From contig JAAFJE010000028.1 of the NCBI GenBank assembly GCA_013298025.1, forward strand, positions 1 to 51,797: a stretch of 51,797 nt of DNA, written 5' to 3'. Numbering within the stretch: position 1 is the first letter of the stretch; every line of letters starts with the position of its first letter. The stretch is from Cytophagales bacterium. Lineage in GTDB: Bacteria > Bacteroidota > Bacteroidia > Cytophagales > Spirosomataceae. The translations under genes and the position numbers were made by a program. This document shows, piece by piece, positions 9,187 to 18,488 of the stretch. The notes below the pieces were generated by a model. It had not been told where the DNA came from. It worked only from the letters and a program-made list of their open reading frames with translations, and made no database searches.

Positions 9187-9515
9187 GATTACAAACGAAA
9201 TAAATTAACAAATTAATTGACCCAACGAAGATACGGCTTTTACACTGGATACAGTTACAGCGTTTGGCAGTTTCCGATAAATTCATTATATTAGCCTTAT
9301 TGCCTAAGACTCACACAAGCCAGTAAGACAATCTCAGTTTAGTAAACTTCTGTTGAATATTTTAAAATCACCTTCGACAATAGACCCAACAAACGTTTTT
9401 CATCAAAACGTTCTGTTATACCCTGTTTTAGTTTGATTTTTATATAATATTATTAGTAATAATTATAATTTTTCCTAGAACTTAACTAAATTTGACTTCT
9501 TAAAAACTTGTAAGC
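9187..9515. other. Divergent intergenic region
   Basis: 329 bases between tdk and the Mpo1-like gene. It is A/T rich (ATATAATATTATTAG near 9440) and contains a small hairpin AACGTTTT/AAAACGTT at 9392-9412. Only the promoter element listed separately is supported. Confidence 0.3.
9487..9494 (+). promoter_or_regulatory. Bacteroidota -7 element for the Mpo1-like gene
   Basis: TAAATTTG matches the TAnnTTTG -7 consensus and lies 21 bases before the ATG at 9516. No clean TTG -33 element is seen upstream, so support is partial. Confidence 0.4.
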
Positions 9516-9983
9516 ATGAAAACTATCTATCAATGGCTCTCAGAATATGGAGAAAGCCACCAAAATACCACTAATAAAACGCTTCATTGGGTATGTGTAC
9601 CCTTAATTTTCTTTAGCCTTGTAGGCTTACTTTTTAGTATTAAACTTCCCTTTTTCAGTATTTTTGGCATTACGGGCAATGTAGCAGCCTTGGTACTTTT
9701 GCTCACAACGGGCTATTATTTTATACTATCGAAAGCTTTGTCGGTAGGAATGTTTATTTTTTCTTGTTGCTGTTGGGCCTTATGCGTCATGATAGAGCAA
9801 CTAGCCATAGCACCACTTTGGCAATTTTGCTTGAATATCTTTGTGTTAGCTTGGATTGGACAATTTTGGGGGCATAAAATAGAGGGGAAAAAACCTTCTT
9901 TTTTCAAAGATATACAATTTCTTATGATAGGGCCAGCGTGGTTGTTGAGTTTTATTTACCAACGCTTAGGTATTCAGTTTTAG
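9516..9983 (+). CDS. Mpo1-like / DUF962 membrane protein
   Basis: A 155-residue integral membrane protein of the Mpo1/YGL010w-like (DUF962) family. The yeast founder is an iron-dependent dioxygenase acting on 2-hydroxy fatty acids; bacterial members are mostly uncharacterised. The N-terminal signature YGESHQNTTNKTLHW (residues 11-25, H15 and H24) precedes hydrophobic segments at about 26-45, 55-75 and 80-100. A second conserved His lies in WGHKIEGKKPSF (about 118-129), and the end is the family-typical GPAWLLSFIYQRLG. Single gene, divergent from tdk and convergent with ribBA, from which a strong terminator separates it. Confidence 0.85.
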   Translation: MKTIYQWLSEYGESHQNTTNKTLHWVCVPLIFFSLVGLLFSIKLPFFSIFGITGNVAALVLLLTTGYYFILSKALSVGMFIFSCCCWALCVMIEQLAIAPLWQFCLNIFVLAWIGQFWGHKIEGKKPSFFKDIQFLMIGPAWLLSFIYQRLGIQF

Positions 9984-9990
9984 GGTAAAA

Positions 9991-10037
9991 AAAAGCCACC
10001 TAATAGCCCTATTAAAGTAGCTATTAGGTGGCTTTTT
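9991..10037. terminator. Strong bidirectional terminator
   Basis: A 17-bp perfect stem (AAAAGCCACCTAATAGC / GCTATTAGGTGGCTTTT) with a 12-base loop and A/T tracts on both sides sits between the convergent Mpo1-like and ribBA genes. Confidence 0.9.
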
Positions 10038-10053
10038 AACTTACAAAGCTTAA

Positions 10054-11268
10054 TTATCCTTTCAAAATATCATGCCCCATTTTATCTCTTTTGGTTTGTA
10101 AGTACTTCTCATTATGGGGATTAGGCTTTATTTCAATCGGTACAGTATCCACAATTTCGAGGCCATAGCCCAACAACGCAGCCCGTTTTTTAGGATTATT
10201 AGAAATAAGCTTAATTTTAGAAACGCCTAAATCTCTCAAAATTTGAGCCCCAACGCCATAATCTCGCTCGTCCATTTTAAAGCCCAATTCGAGGTTTGCC
10301 TCCACGGTATCACGGCCCATTTCTTGCAATTTATACGCTTTCAGTTTATTGATTAAACCAATGCCTCGGCCTTCTTGCGACATATACAAAATTACGCCTT
10401 TGCCCGCTTCTTCGACCATTTCCATTGCACGGTGGAGTTGTCCGCCGCAATCGCAACGACACGAGCCAAAAATATCGCCCGTCACACAAGAGCTATGCAC
10501 ACGCACCAATACAGGTTCGTCTTTTTCCCAAGTTCCTTTGACCAACGCAATATGGTTGTCGCCCGACTGCGTTTGTTTGTAGGCAATCAAATCGAAATGC
10601 CCCCATTCGGTTGGCATGTCCACAGCGATTTCTTTTTGAATCAACGACTCGTGCTTGAGGCGATACTCCACCAAGTCTTTGATTGTCACCAATTTGAGAT
10701 TGAATTTATCAGCAATTCTACGCAAATCCATCAAACGAGCCATACTTCCATCCTCGTTGAGTACCTCTATCAATACCCCCGAAGGTTGAAAGCCTGCCAA
10801 TTTGGCAAAATCCATTGCCGCTTCGGTGTGGCCGGTACGACGCAAAACCCCTTCTTTTTTGGCTTTGAGTGGGAAAATATGCCCCGGGCGACCCAAATCT
10901 TCAGGCGTAGTATTGGCATCGACCAAGGCTTGAATCGTTTTGGCACGGTCATGGGCCGAAATCCCTGTGGTGCAGCCATGCCCAATCAAATCTACCGATA
11001 CCGTAAAAGGCGTTTCGTAGGTAGCCGTGTTCGTTCCTACCATCATCTCTAAGCCCAGTTCTTGGCAACGTTCTTCGGTAAGCGAAACACACATCAAGCC
11101 CCTTCCCTCACGAATCATAAAATTGGCCAATTCGGGAGTCATTGCCTCCGAGGCACAAATCATATCGCCCTCGTTTTCACGGTCTTCGTCATCGGCTACG
11201 ATGATAATTTCACCGTTTTTGATGGCTTGAATGGCTTCTTCTATAGTATCTAGTTTAATGATTGACAT
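10054..11268 (-). CDS. ribBA: Bifunctional DHBP synthase / GTP cyclohydrolase II
   Basis: Catalyses two entry steps of riboflavin synthesis: ribulose 5-phosphate to 3,4-dihydroxy-2-butanone 4-phosphate (N-terminal RibB, about 1-200), and GTP to the diaminopyrimidine (C-terminal RibA, about 205-404). RibB carries the acidic loop [10 protein letters not shown] (26-35) and RRTGHTEA. RibA carries the zinc ligands C261, C272 and C274 in the family spacing C-x10-C-x-C, then SQEGRGIG and the substrate motif SNNPKK. Full length for fused RibBA (404 residues). Standalone, leftward. I looked upstream for an FMN riboswitch and saw none. Confidence 0.97.
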   Translation of the reverse strand: MSIIKLDTIEEAIQAIKNGEIIIVADDEDRENEGDMICASEAMTPELANFMIREGRGLMCVSLTEERCQELGLEMMVGTNTATYETPFTVSVDLIGHGCTTGISAHDRAKTIQALVDANTTPEDLGRPGHIFPLKAKKEGVLRRTGHTEAAMDFAKLAGFQPSGVLIEVLNEDGSMARLMDLRRIADKFNLKLVTIKDLVEYRLKHESLIQKEIAVDMPTEWGHFDLIAYKQTQSGDNHIALVKGTWEKDEPVLVRVHSSCVTGDIFGSCRCDCGGQLHRAMEMVEEAGKGVILYMSQEGRGIGLINKLKAYKLQEMGRDTVEANLELGFKMDERDYGVGAQILRDLGVSKIKLISNNPKKRAALLGYGLEIVDTVPIEIKPNPHNEKYLQTKRDKMGHDILKG

Positions 11269-11323
11269 CTTAGTCAGTGTTTATTGTACGAAAAATATGA
11301 GACTGTCGTTTTTGTTAAAACTG

Positions 11324-11331
11324 CAAAGTTA
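11324..11331 (-). promoter_or_regulatory. Bacteroidota -7 element for ribBA
   Basis: Read on the minus strand, TAACTTTG matches TAnnTTTG exactly and lies about 55 bases upstream of the ribBA ATG. The -33 region has no perfect TTG. Confidence 0.45.
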
Positions 11332-11405
11332 GGGCTTTTTGTTCCTTGAAAATTCCTCCGTCCTGTTTTAAGCGTTTTTTTTTGTAGTTTTAGGGGAGAA
11401 CAACC

Positions 11406-11534
11406 TTATTCATCAATTGCTTGAATAGCAAAATCAGCTTTTGAGCCATTCGGACAACCATATAGACATTTGTGCATTTTCCGACAATTGCCTAATAAAT
11501 AATCATTGGGTTTTATATTAGAAATAGAGTTGTC
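11406..11534 (-). pseudogene. Orphan 3' coding remnant between ribBA and the R-M genes
   Basis: A minus-strand frame is open from just inside a stop at 11535-11537 to a stop at 11406-11408 and contains no early ATG. It reads like protein, with a Cys-rich stretch (GNCRKMHKCLYGCPNGSK) and an amphipathic end (ADFAIQAIDE). The missing 5' part ends near the start of the AT-rich restriction-modification pair, so it could be the tail of a gene truncated when that pair inserted. Product not recognised. Confidence 0.3.
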
Positions 11535-11570
11535 TTATGGTGAAACAGCACCAAATAAAGAGAGCAATGT

Positions 11571-11586
11571 TAAATTTGTATATTTG
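11571..11586 (+). promoter_or_regulatory. Two abutting -7-like elements before the restriction gene
   Basis: TAAATTTG (11571-11578) and TATATTTG (11579-11586) both match TAnnTTTG and end 12 bases before the ATG at 11599. The -33 motif is not evident. A leader this short would be consistent with tightly limited endonuclease expression, which is inference. Confidence 0.4.
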
Positions 11587-11598
11587 CGAAAAGATTGA

Positions 11599-12321
11599 AT
11601 GATAATGAATGTTGAAAAATATAGAGACCAGATAATAATTGCTGTACAAAAATTTTGGGAAACAAGAAACAAACAAATGCTTGACCAAAATGGCAAAGAA
11701 ATCCAAGATACTGGAAATCGAAGTGCCGTGACTGGAGGAAAACAATTAGACGGTTTTTTGGATTTACTCCATGCCATCGCCATTGATACTGGCATCCCAA
11801 GCAACTGCATCTATTTAAAAGGTAATCATATTCCTGGCTTTTTCAGGCCAACAAAAGACTGGGATATGCTTATTATATCACCAACCCAAAAGCTTATTGC
11901 CGTGATTGAACTTAAATCTCAGGTTGGTTCATTTGGCAATAATTTTAATAATAGGACAGAAGAAGCACTAGGTAGTGCGGTTGATTTTTGGACTGCATTT
12001 AGAGAAGGAGCTTTCCCAAATCAACCTGCTCCTTGGTTAGGCTACTTCATGTTAGTTGAAAAATGTGATAAATCAACAAGTCCTATAAAAATTAACGAGC
12101 CACATTTTCAATCTTTTCGTGAATTTCAAGGGACTTCATACCTCGACAGATATACAATTCTGTGCCAAAAGCTCATACGTGAAAGACACTATTCTCAATG
12201 TGGTTTAGTTTGGTCATCGAAAGACTGTTCATTTGGAGAGGTCGAACCAAGCATTTCAATCGACACTTTTATTCGTTCTCTAATCGGTCATTTAATAGGA
12301 CAACTCCATGAGTTTAATTAA
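11599..12321 (+). CDS. XhoI/PaeR7I-family type II restriction endonuclease
   Basis: Predicted to cleave duplex DNA at CTCGAG or a close relative; the specificity is inferred from family only. The 240-residue length fits XhoI/PaeR7I. The conserved core includes TGGKQLDGF (45-53), then FFRPTKDWDM (81-90) and IELKSQVGSFGNNFNNR starting near 103. The acidic D89 (or D87) with E104-x-K106 forms the PD-(D/E)xK nuclease site. Start choice lies between ATG 11599 and the ATG two codons later. Its end overlaps the methylase start by 14 bases, so the two are translationally coupled. A/T-richer than the ribBA side, which supports acquisition. Confidence 0.9.
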   Translation: MIMNVEKYRDQIIIAVQKFWETRNKQMLDQNGKEIQDTGNRSAVTGGKQLDGFLDLLHAIAIDTGIPSNCIYLKGNHIPGFFRPTKDWDMLIISPTQKLIAVIELKSQVGSFGNNFNNRTEEALGSAVDFWTAFREGAFPNQPAPWLGYFMLVEKCDKSTSPIKINEPHFQSFREFQGTSYLDRYTILCQKLIRERHYSQCGLVWSSKDCSFGEVEPSISIDTFIRSLIGHLIGQLHEFN

Positions 12322-13873
12322 AGAACACATCAAGAGAAAAAGCGGAAGAAATCACGGTGAAGTATTTACTGATAACCGCATAGTTGACTACTTACTCAAT
12401 GAGATAAACTACAAAGCTCATTTAGACTTGAGGTCTGTGCAAATACTTGAACCTTCATCAGGAACGGGGGCTTTCGCAACAGAGATTACTCAAAGACTAT
12501 TTGAATCTTCATTGCTGTATGGATTTTCTTTTGTTGAAGCTTTTGAAGCAAACGTTCGTTTTGTTGAATTGAACGAAGACAATTATGCAAAGCTCGTTGC
12601 TCAATTAGAGGAAATGATATTTTCATTTGGGATAGACTATAACATACAGCACTCAAAAACAATAGTTAAGGGCGATTTTCTCACCCTTGATTTTGACAAT
12701 AATTTTGATTGTATCGTTGGAAACCCTCCATACATAAGGCATGAATTAATCCCTACTAAATTGAAGGAGTTATACAAATCGCGCTATGAAACATTTAAGT
12801 ATCGTGCCGATTTGTACATATTATTCTTCGAACGTTCACTACAGTTATTGAATAAAAACGGTATTTTATCGTTTATTTGTTCAAACCGTTGGCTGTACAA
12901 TCAATATGGACAATTGCTACGTGATAAAATTGCCAAATCATATCACCTTCAAAAGCTACTAAATATGGAGAAAGCATCGCCATTTGATGAAAGCGTCATA
13001 GCTTATCCAAGCATTACAACAATCACCAATAGTAGTTCAGAAAGCAATACACTATTTTACGAAACAGGTATAAAAGATATAGATTTAGAGACCATTAACT
13101 TTTCAAAAGTGCCTACGCCAAAAAATGATTCGTGGCAAAATTTATTTCTATCATATAATCTTGAACATTACGCTCTAACGAGTATTCTAACGCAAAACTT
13201 TGAGATAGGCATTGGCGTTGCAACTGGTGCAGACAACGTGTTTATCAAAAAAGAAACTGAAATTTCAAATATAGAAAGGAGTCGCCTTCTACCAATCGTA
13301 ACAGCCAGAGATTTAACGGACACGGGAATAAATTGGGACAACAAATATTTACTCAACCCTTATGACAATGGTATTCTTTGTGAGTTAGATGACTATCCCA
13401 ATTTTAAGCAATATTTGGAAAGCCAAAAAGAAATTTTGTTAAAACGCCATACCGTACAAAAAAATCCCAGCAAATGGTATAAAACGATTGACAAGATAAA
13501 GCCCGACCTCATTCATAAACCCAAATTATTGCTCCCAGACATAGCAGGAATAAATCGATTGATTATTGATGAGGGGCATTATTACCCACATCACAATCTC
13601 TATTATATACTTGGAGAAACGGTATCAGATTTGAAGATTTTAGCTTGTGTTTTAATGTCTGACTTTATCAGAGAACAGCTTTCTCAAATTGGTATTTGCA
13701 TGAATGGCGGCTTGCCTCGTTTTCAAGCTCAGACACTAAAAAAATTAAGAATCCCCCATATTAGTATGCTTGATTCATTAGATAAACTTGCATTAATTGA
13801 GGCATACGATAAAATAGATTATGTTACCATCAATAAAATCATACAAAAATACTGCACAAACCACGGGATATAG
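12308..13873 (+). CDS. XhoI/PaeR7I-type N6-adenine DNA methyltransferase
   Basis: Protective methylase of the adjacent endonuclease, transferring methyl from AdoMet to adenine in the recognition site. The 521 residues match the size of M.PaeR7I-like enzymes. The AdoMet site is EPSSGTGAF (48-56), and the catalytic motif IV is NPPY (139-142, followed by IRHE). That order (motif I before IV, with a long C-terminal target-recognition region of about 250-521) is the gamma class. The C-terminal half carries conserved blocks such as GIGVATGADNVFI and LLLPDIAGINRLI. It overlaps the endonuclease gene by 14 bases and ends 143 bases before a T9SS cargo gene. Confidence 0.93.
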   Translation: MSLIKEHIKRKSGRNHGEVFTDNRIVDYLLNEINYKAHLDLRSVQILEPSSGTGAFATEITQRLFESSLLYGFSFVEAFEANVRFVELNEDNYAKLVAQLEEMIFSFGIDYNIQHSKTIVKGDFLTLDFDNNFDCIVGNPPYIRHELIPTKLKELYKSRYETFKYRADLYILFFERSLQLLNKNGILSFICSNRWLYNQYGQLLRDKIAKSYHLQKLLNMEKASPFDESVIAYPSITTITNSSSESNTLFYETGIKDIDLETINFSKVPTPKNDSWQNLFLSYNLEHYALTSILTQNFEIGIGVATGADNVFIKKETEISNIERSRLLPIVTARDLTDTGINWDNKYLLNPYDNGILCELDDYPNFKQYLESQKEILLKRHTVQKNPSKWYKTIDKIKPDLIHKPKLLLPDIAGINRLIIDEGHYYPHHNLYYILGETVSDLKILACVLMSDFIREQLSQIGICMNGGLPRFQAQTLKKLRIPHISMLDSLDKLALIEAYDKIDYVTINKIIQKYCTNHGI

Positions 13874-14015
13874 TTACCAACAAGGTAAGCAGATGAGATT
13901 ACTTTGTTGGAAAGACTTGTAAAACAAAGAAATACTTCTTGAAATGCAATATATAGACGTAGCACATAACACAATAAAGCATAGCGGTTGTAGGATACAA
14001 TGGAAGGGTGGCTTG

Positions 14016-16109
14016 ATGGCTTTGAAAGCTACCAACCCTTGGAGGTGGGTTTGCTTGGCTGTCGTGTTGTTTTCGCAAGTTGTACTAGGGCAATGCCCCG
14101 ATAAGCCTCTTTTCGATACAGGTGATTTTACCATTAACCAAAAAATTCGGATTGTGGGCGATGGCAACGGCGATGCCACGACAAGCAACAACCAGCCACT
14201 CAAGGTATGTGCGGGCGAATGGCTTACGTTGTATGACAACAACCAATCGGCCGTTACACAGCAATTTAGCATTAATCAACTCAACAGCATTCCTCCAACG
14301 GGTACGCCTGCCGTCAATGGTTCACTCAGGATACAAGCTCCTACTACAGCAGGCTTGTACAATCTTATGAGCTTGGGTTCTACTGCTGGAACGGGAGGCT
14401 ATTATGGTTGCCAAGTGATAGAAGTGGTGGCCGTGCAAGCCCCTGTGGTAAGCATTCAAACGTGTACGCCTAACCAAGTGAAATTTATTTGGGAAAACGC
14501 TCCCAACAACGAGCCTTTCGATGCCTATACGCTTCTGTTTGCAGCATCAGATGCGAGTGAATCTTTTGTACGAAATGAAAAAACGAGTCATTACCCTTAC
14601 GAAAATGTTTTTTATTTGTCGTCAAAAAATTATAAAGTTACGATTGAAGGCTTTACGGCTACTGGCGGTTGTAGTAGCAGTACTATAAAAAACCTTGACT
14701 TAACCCAGCCTTTTGTTGCCCCACACATTACTAACCTCGAAGGCTACCCTACGCAACAACTATCTTTGCTTGTGCAAAATGGTATCAACCAAGCACATGG
14801 TGTCTTTATGCGTAGTGCAACTACGCCGTCTTATGGCCAGTATCCCGAACGCATCTACTCCTCGTTGGGCAACGATGCTGTTACGATAGATTTACCTCAA
14901 GATGCCCAATATTGCTTTCGTTTAGGCGTAATGAACACCTGCGATGCCTCCAAGCTTGACCCAATTCTTTGGAGCGACAACGAGATTTGTTCAACGCCCA
15001 TGCGTGTCAGTCAGCAAGCCAATGGCATCTTGGTACAATGGAGCAAAGCCCCAAGCAATCTTGTACAAAATCCTTTTGTTTCCTACGAAATTATCCGCAT
15101 CAATCCCGATGCCACAACGCAAGTACTGGCTCGTTTTACCGACATCAATCAAACTACTTATACCGACCAAAGTACTCTTGTCTGTGGCAAAGAATATAGC
15201 TATCAGGTTATTACCTATTACCAAGAAAAGTCGAGTGCTGCCATACAAAAACTGAGTACCAATATGCCTCCGCCGCCCATACAGCAGTTGGTAGTTGAAG
15301 TAAAAAGCAATACAAGGGTGAGTATTTCGGCCAATTTTGCCAGCGATATTCAAGGCTTACAATGGCAGCTTTTCAGAAGTACCGATGCCAACGGCACGTT
15401 TGTTCCTCTCAACTTGCCCCCATCTGCCAGCAGTAGCAACAGTATTACATGGCTCGACGATGCCGTACAAACCCCACAGCATCAATATTGCTATTATCTT
15501 ACTTGGCAAAATACCTGTCAGCAACAACAACAAACCTCTGCCCAAGCCTGTACAATATGGGCAAGCATACAGGGCAAGCAATTGCAATGGACAGCCCAAT
15601 CGCCTTTTGCAGGAGCGGCAGTCGATGCCTATACATTATACGAAGTAGCCCCATCAAGCTACGTTTTGGGCAGTGCCGTTGCCAATCCGACGAGCAATAC
15701 CCAAGACCTCTCGGTACTCAACGTAACGAACAACCAAACACCCTATTATGTTGTACAAGCACGCCAACGAGCATGGGGTGTTACGTCTATTTCTAACGAA
15801 GTGGCGTATCCACAAAAAGCTCAGATACTTTTAGCAAAAGCCTTTACGCCCAATGGCGATGCCCACAATAATACTTTTTATGTGCAAGGGCGTTTTATCC
15901 AATCGTTTCGTATGTGGATTTACGACCGTTGGGGCAACCTCGTCGCCGTTGTACAAAATCCCAATTACACCGCCAATCCGACCTTCGGTTGGGACGGTAC
16001 TAACCAAGGCAAAGTCGTCGCACCGGGTGCGTACTCGTATCGGGTAGAAGTCCTCGACGATACGGGCAATACCTTGGTACAAGAAGGAAGTGTAACGGTT
16101 TTGTATTAA
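14016..16109 (+). CDS. T9SS type B secreted protein with gliding-motility C-terminal domain
   Basis: Exported surface or extracellular protein of about 697 residues. The start was set at the ATG at 14016, which gives a signal peptide (WRWVCLAVVLFSQVVLGQ); an upstream frame-open start at 13944 would bury it. The middle contains fibronectin-III-like stretches (about 330-420, GILVQWSKAPSN and EYSYQVITYYQE). The last ~85 residues are the CHU_C / type B sorting domain: AFTPNGDAHNNTF, FRMWIYDRWGN, GWDGTNQGK, then PGAYSYRVEV. This domain directs secretion by the type IX system. Function of the body unknown; adhesin-like is a guess. Confidence 0.85.
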   Translation: MALKATNPWRWVCLAVVLFSQVVLGQCPDKPLFDTGDFTINQKIRIVGDGNGDATTSNNQPLKVCAGEWLTLYDNNQSAVTQQFSINQLNSIPPTGTPAVNGSLRIQAPTTAGLYNLMSLGSTAGTGGYYGCQVIEVVAVQAPVVSIQTCTPNQVKFIWENAPNNEPFDAYTLLFAASDASESFVRNEKTSHYPYENVFYLSSKNYKVTIEGFTATGGCSSSTIKNLDLTQPFVAPHITNLEGYPTQQLSLLVQNGINQAHGVFMRSATTPSYGQYPERIYSSLGNDAVTIDLPQDAQYCFRLGVMNTCDASKLDPILWSDNEICSTPMRVSQQANGILVQWSKAPSNLVQNPFVSYEIIRINPDATTQVLARFTDINQTTYTDQSTLVCGKEYSYQVITYYQEKSSAAIQKLSTNMPPPPIQQLVVEVKSNTRVSISANFASDIQGLQWQLFRSTDANGTFVPLNLPPSASSSNSITWLDDAVQTPQHQYCYYLTWQNTCQQQQQTSAQACTIWASIQGKQLQWTAQSPFAGAAVDAYTLYEVAPSSYVLGSAVANPTSNTQDLSVLNVTNNQTPYYVVQARQRAWGVTSISNEVAYPQKAQILLAKAFTPNGDAHNNTFYVQGRFIQSFRMWIYDRWGNLVAVVQNPNYTANPTFGWDGTNQGKVVAPGAYSYRVEVLDDTGNTLVQEGSVTVLY

Positions 16110-16135
16110 TTTTTTGTCTAAACTTACCATACTTT

Positions 16136-16179
16136 TATCAAAGTTTTGATAGCCTTTCAAGCTTATGGTTTTAACTTTG
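16136..16179 (+). promoter_or_regulatory. Promoter of the ybaB-gldA cluster
   Basis: A perfect -7 element TAACTTTG (16172-16179) follows a TTTTG -33 motif (16144-16148) by 23 bases, within the Bacteroidota range. A TATCAAA-GT-TTTGATA palindrome (16136-16151) overlaps the -33 motif and could be an operator or the end hairpin of the upstream gene. Confidence 0.6.
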
Positions 16180-16243
16180 TACCGAAATTGTTGTGCAATG
16201 CCGACAAATTCAGTATCAATCAACTTTTTTTATACAAAGCAGT

Positions 16244-16579
16244 ATGTTCGATATGATGGGAATGCTTGGAAAAGTAAAAGAACTCCAAGCAAAAATGAAA
16301 GAAGCACAAGATACGTTAGATACGCTCCTAGAAGAAGGCGAAGCGGGTGCTGGCATGGTAAAAGTACTTGTTAATGGTAAAAAACAGGTACTCAAAGTGG
16401 AAATAGACGAAGATTTATTTAAGCCTTCCGACCGTGATGTTGTACAAGATTTGGTTGTAGCTGCCACCAATATTGCTTTACAAAAAATAGATGTCAAAGT
16501 AAAAGAGCATTTACAAAAAGCCACCAATGGGCTTCTTCCCAATATTCCAGGGTTCGATTTGGGTGGAATGTTTTCTTAA
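16244..16579 (+). CDS. YbaB/EbfC family nucleoid-associated protein
   Basis: Small DNA-binding dimer of 111 residues. The family pattern is clear: MFDMMGMLGKVKELQAK at the N-terminus with an amphipathic helix, then the conserved EGEAGAGMVKVLVNGKK strand pair, and a C-terminal GLLPNIPGFDLGGMF. A GTG start at 16193 is open, but the conserved N-terminus begins at the ATG at 16244, 65 bases after the -7 element. It is the first gene of a rightward cluster, 11 bases before the gldA-like gene. Confidence 0.93.
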   Translation: MFDMMGMLGKVKELQAKMKEAQDTLDTLLEEGEAGAGMVKVLVNGKKQVLKVEIDEDLFKPSDRDVVQDLVVAATNIALQKIDVKVKEHLQKATNGLLPNIPGFDLGGMFS

Positions 16580-16590
16580 CAAGTAAAGGT

Positions 16591-17301
16591 ATGTCATTAA
16601 AAATTCAACATCTTACCAAGCTCTACGGTACGCAAAAAGCCGTAAACGATATTTCTTTTGAGGTAAAGCAAGGCGAAATTGTGGGCTTTCTAGGGCCCAA
16701 TGGTGCAGGCAAATCAACCACCATGAAAATTGCCACAGGCTATATCCCTGCCACCACCGGAAACGTAGAAGTTTGTGGGTATGATGTACGTACAGCCCCC
16801 AACGAAGTAAGGCGACACATCGGGTATTTGCCCGAACACAATCCCTTATACCTCGATATGTACGTCAAAGAGTTTTTAGATTTTATAGGTGGAATTTATA
16901 AAATAAAAAAAGACATCCGCCAAAAACGTATCGCCGAGGTTATCGAATTGGTAGGATTGGGACAAGAGCAGCACAAAAAAATTGGGCAACTTTCCAAAGG
17001 CTATCGCCAGCGTGTAGGCTTGGCTCAAGCCTTGATTCATAATCCGCCTGTATTGATTTTGGATGAACCGACCACAGGACTAGACCCCAACCAATTAGCC
17101 GAAATTAGAAGTGTGATTCGCACGATTGGACGTGAAAAGACCGTTGTTTTTTCTACCCATATCATGCAAGAAGTAGAGGCCATCTGCGACCGTGTAATTA
17201 TCATCAATAAAGGTCAAATTGTACAAGACCAATCACTTGCTACACTCAAAGCAAGCGGTAAAAGTTTGGAGCAAATCTTTAGAGATTTGACTTCTATGTG
17301 A
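16591..17301 (+). CDS. gldA: GldA-like ABC transporter ATP-binding protein
   Basis: Nucleotide-binding subunit of an ABC-2 exporter; family members are annotated as the gliding-motility ATPase GldA. The 236 residues contain Walker A GPNGAGKST (35-43), the Q-loop region GYLPEHNPLY, the signature LSKGYRQRVG (about 134), Walker B with VLILDEPTTGLDP (about 152-164), and the H-loop STH. It is shorter than typical GldA (near 300 residues), lacking the C-terminal extension, so a paralogous ABC-2 ATPase is possible. The permease partners (GldF/GldG) are not in the window. Its stop overlaps the GTG start of the HAD gene. Confidence 0.8.
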   Translation: MSLKIQHLTKLYGTQKAVNDISFEVKQGEIVGFLGPNGAGKSTTMKIATGYIPATTGNVEVCGYDVRTAPNEVRRHIGYLPEHNPLYLDMYVKEFLDFIGGIYKIKKDIRQKRIAEVIELVGLGQEQHKKIGQLSKGYRQRVGLAQALIHNPPVLILDEPTTGLDPNQLAEIRSVIRTIGREKTVVFSTHIMQEVEAICDRVIIINKGQIVQDQSLATLKASGKSLEQIFRDLTSM

Positions 17302-17984
17302 AACTATTCAATCATTTTATGAAAAAAGACCAACCCATTGCTATGATTTTCGACATGGACGGCGTGCTAGTCGATAATCTTTCTTACCACGTAACCGCTT
17401 GGTTAGCATTTTGTCAAAAACATAACATTCCTTTGACGATAGAAGAGTTTTACCAAAACCTCAATGGTAAAAACGCCCAAGATACCATCAATTATTTCTA
17501 TAAAAAAGAAGTAGAACCAGCCCTCGCACACCAACTCAACGAAGAAAAAGAAATCATGTATCGGGAGTTGTACGCTGCCCATATTCAGCCAGCCAAAGGC
17601 TTGTTTGCCCTGCTCGAATCGTTGAAAGCACAAGGCGTAAAATTGGCGGTAGGCACATCGGCCTCGCAAGGAAACATTGATTTTACGCTTGAAAAAACCA
17701 ATATCAAATCTTATTTCGATGCAATTGTAGATGCCTCAATGGTCACAAACGGCAAACCTGCACCCGATATTTATATCAAAGCAGCCGAAAAACTGGGTGT
17801 CCCTATCGAAAATTGCGTAGTAGCCGAAGATGCTATCCAAGGGATTCAGGCTGGACTGAGTGCCAATATGAAGGTCATTGGCATTACCACTTCGCATACC
17901 GCCGAAGAGTTGGCACATACACACTTGCAAGCCCCTGATTTTACCGATATTAGCTATCAAACCTTGCTCGATTTATTGGCATAA
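17298..17984 (+). CDS. HAD-superfamily phosphatase, beta-phosphoglucomutase-like
   Basis: Subfamily I HAD hydrolase of 228 residues (221 if it starts at the ATG at 17319). Motif I is FDMDGVLVD with the nucleophile and acid/base Asp pair (D19, D21 from the GTG). Motif II is GTSAS, motif III is the Lys of GKPAPDIY, and motif IV is AEDAIQGIQAG. The helical cap between motifs I and II is the small C1 type. These features fit beta-phosphoglucomutase or related sugar-phosphate phosphatases; the substrate is unknown. A GTG start at 17298 overlaps the previous stop by four bases, suggesting coupling. Confidence 0.88.
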   Translation: MKLFNHFMKKDQPIAMIFDMDGVLVDNLSYHVTAWLAFCQKHNIPLTIEEFYQNLNGKNAQDTINYFYKKEVEPALAHQLNEEKEIMYRELYAAHIQPAKGLFALLESLKAQGVKLAVGTSASQGNIDFTLEKTNIKSYFDAIVDASMVTNGKPAPDIYIKAAEKLGVPIENCVVAEDAIQGIQAGLSANMKVIGITTSHTAEELAHTHLQAPDFTDISYQTLLDLLA

Positions 17985-18035
17985 ACCCACCATAAAGGCA
18001 CAACCTTTGTGCCTTTGTTTCAACACATCACAACC

Positions 18036-18488
18036 ATGATTGCCCTTATTCAACGTGTTTCAGAAGCCTCTGTCACCATAGACCAACAAGTAAAAGCCAG
18101 CATTCAGCAAGGATTATTGGTGTTACTGGGCATTACGCATCAAGATACGCAAGAAGATGTAGAATGGTTATCGAAAAAAATAGTAGGTATGCGTATTTTT
18201 TCGGACGAAGAAGGCAAAATGAACCTCGACCTCCGAGCCACGAATGGCGATATTTTACTCATCAGTCAATTTACACTTCATGCGAGCACGAAAAAAGGGA
18301 ATCGTCCGAGTTTTATCGAAGCAGCCCGCCCCGAAGTAGCCATTCCTTTGTACGAAAGCATGATTAAACAATTGACAAACGATTTAGGAAAATCTATTTA
18401 TACGGGAATTTTTGGAGCAGATATGAAAGTAGCCTTACTCAACGATGGCCCAGTAACGATTATTCTCGATAGCAAAAACAAGATATGA
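18036..18488 (+). CDS. dtd: D-aminoacyl-tRNA deacylase
   Basis: Hydrolyses D-amino acids mis-attached to tRNA, recycling the tRNA. The 150-residue product is full length. It has the N-terminal IALIQRVSEASV, the catalytic SQFTLHA motif (77-83) with the nucleophilic Thr, and the cross-subunit-type C-terminal motif NDGPVTI. A GTG start at 18009 is open, but MIALIQRV is the family N-terminus, so the ATG at 18036 was chosen. It lies 51 bases after the HAD gene and overlaps the next gene by four bases. Confidence 0.95.
   Translation: MIALIQRVSEASVTIDQQVKASIQQGLLVLLGITHQDTQEDVEWLSKKIVGMRIFSDEEGKMNLDLRATNGDILLISQFTLHASTKKGNRPSFIEAARPEVAIPLYESMIKQLTNDLGKSIYTGIFGADMKVALLNDGPVTIILDSKNKI

Noticed and set aside
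11269-11400. FMN riboswitch upstream of ribBA
   Set aside because: None of the conserved RFN-element sequence blocks was found on the minus strand.
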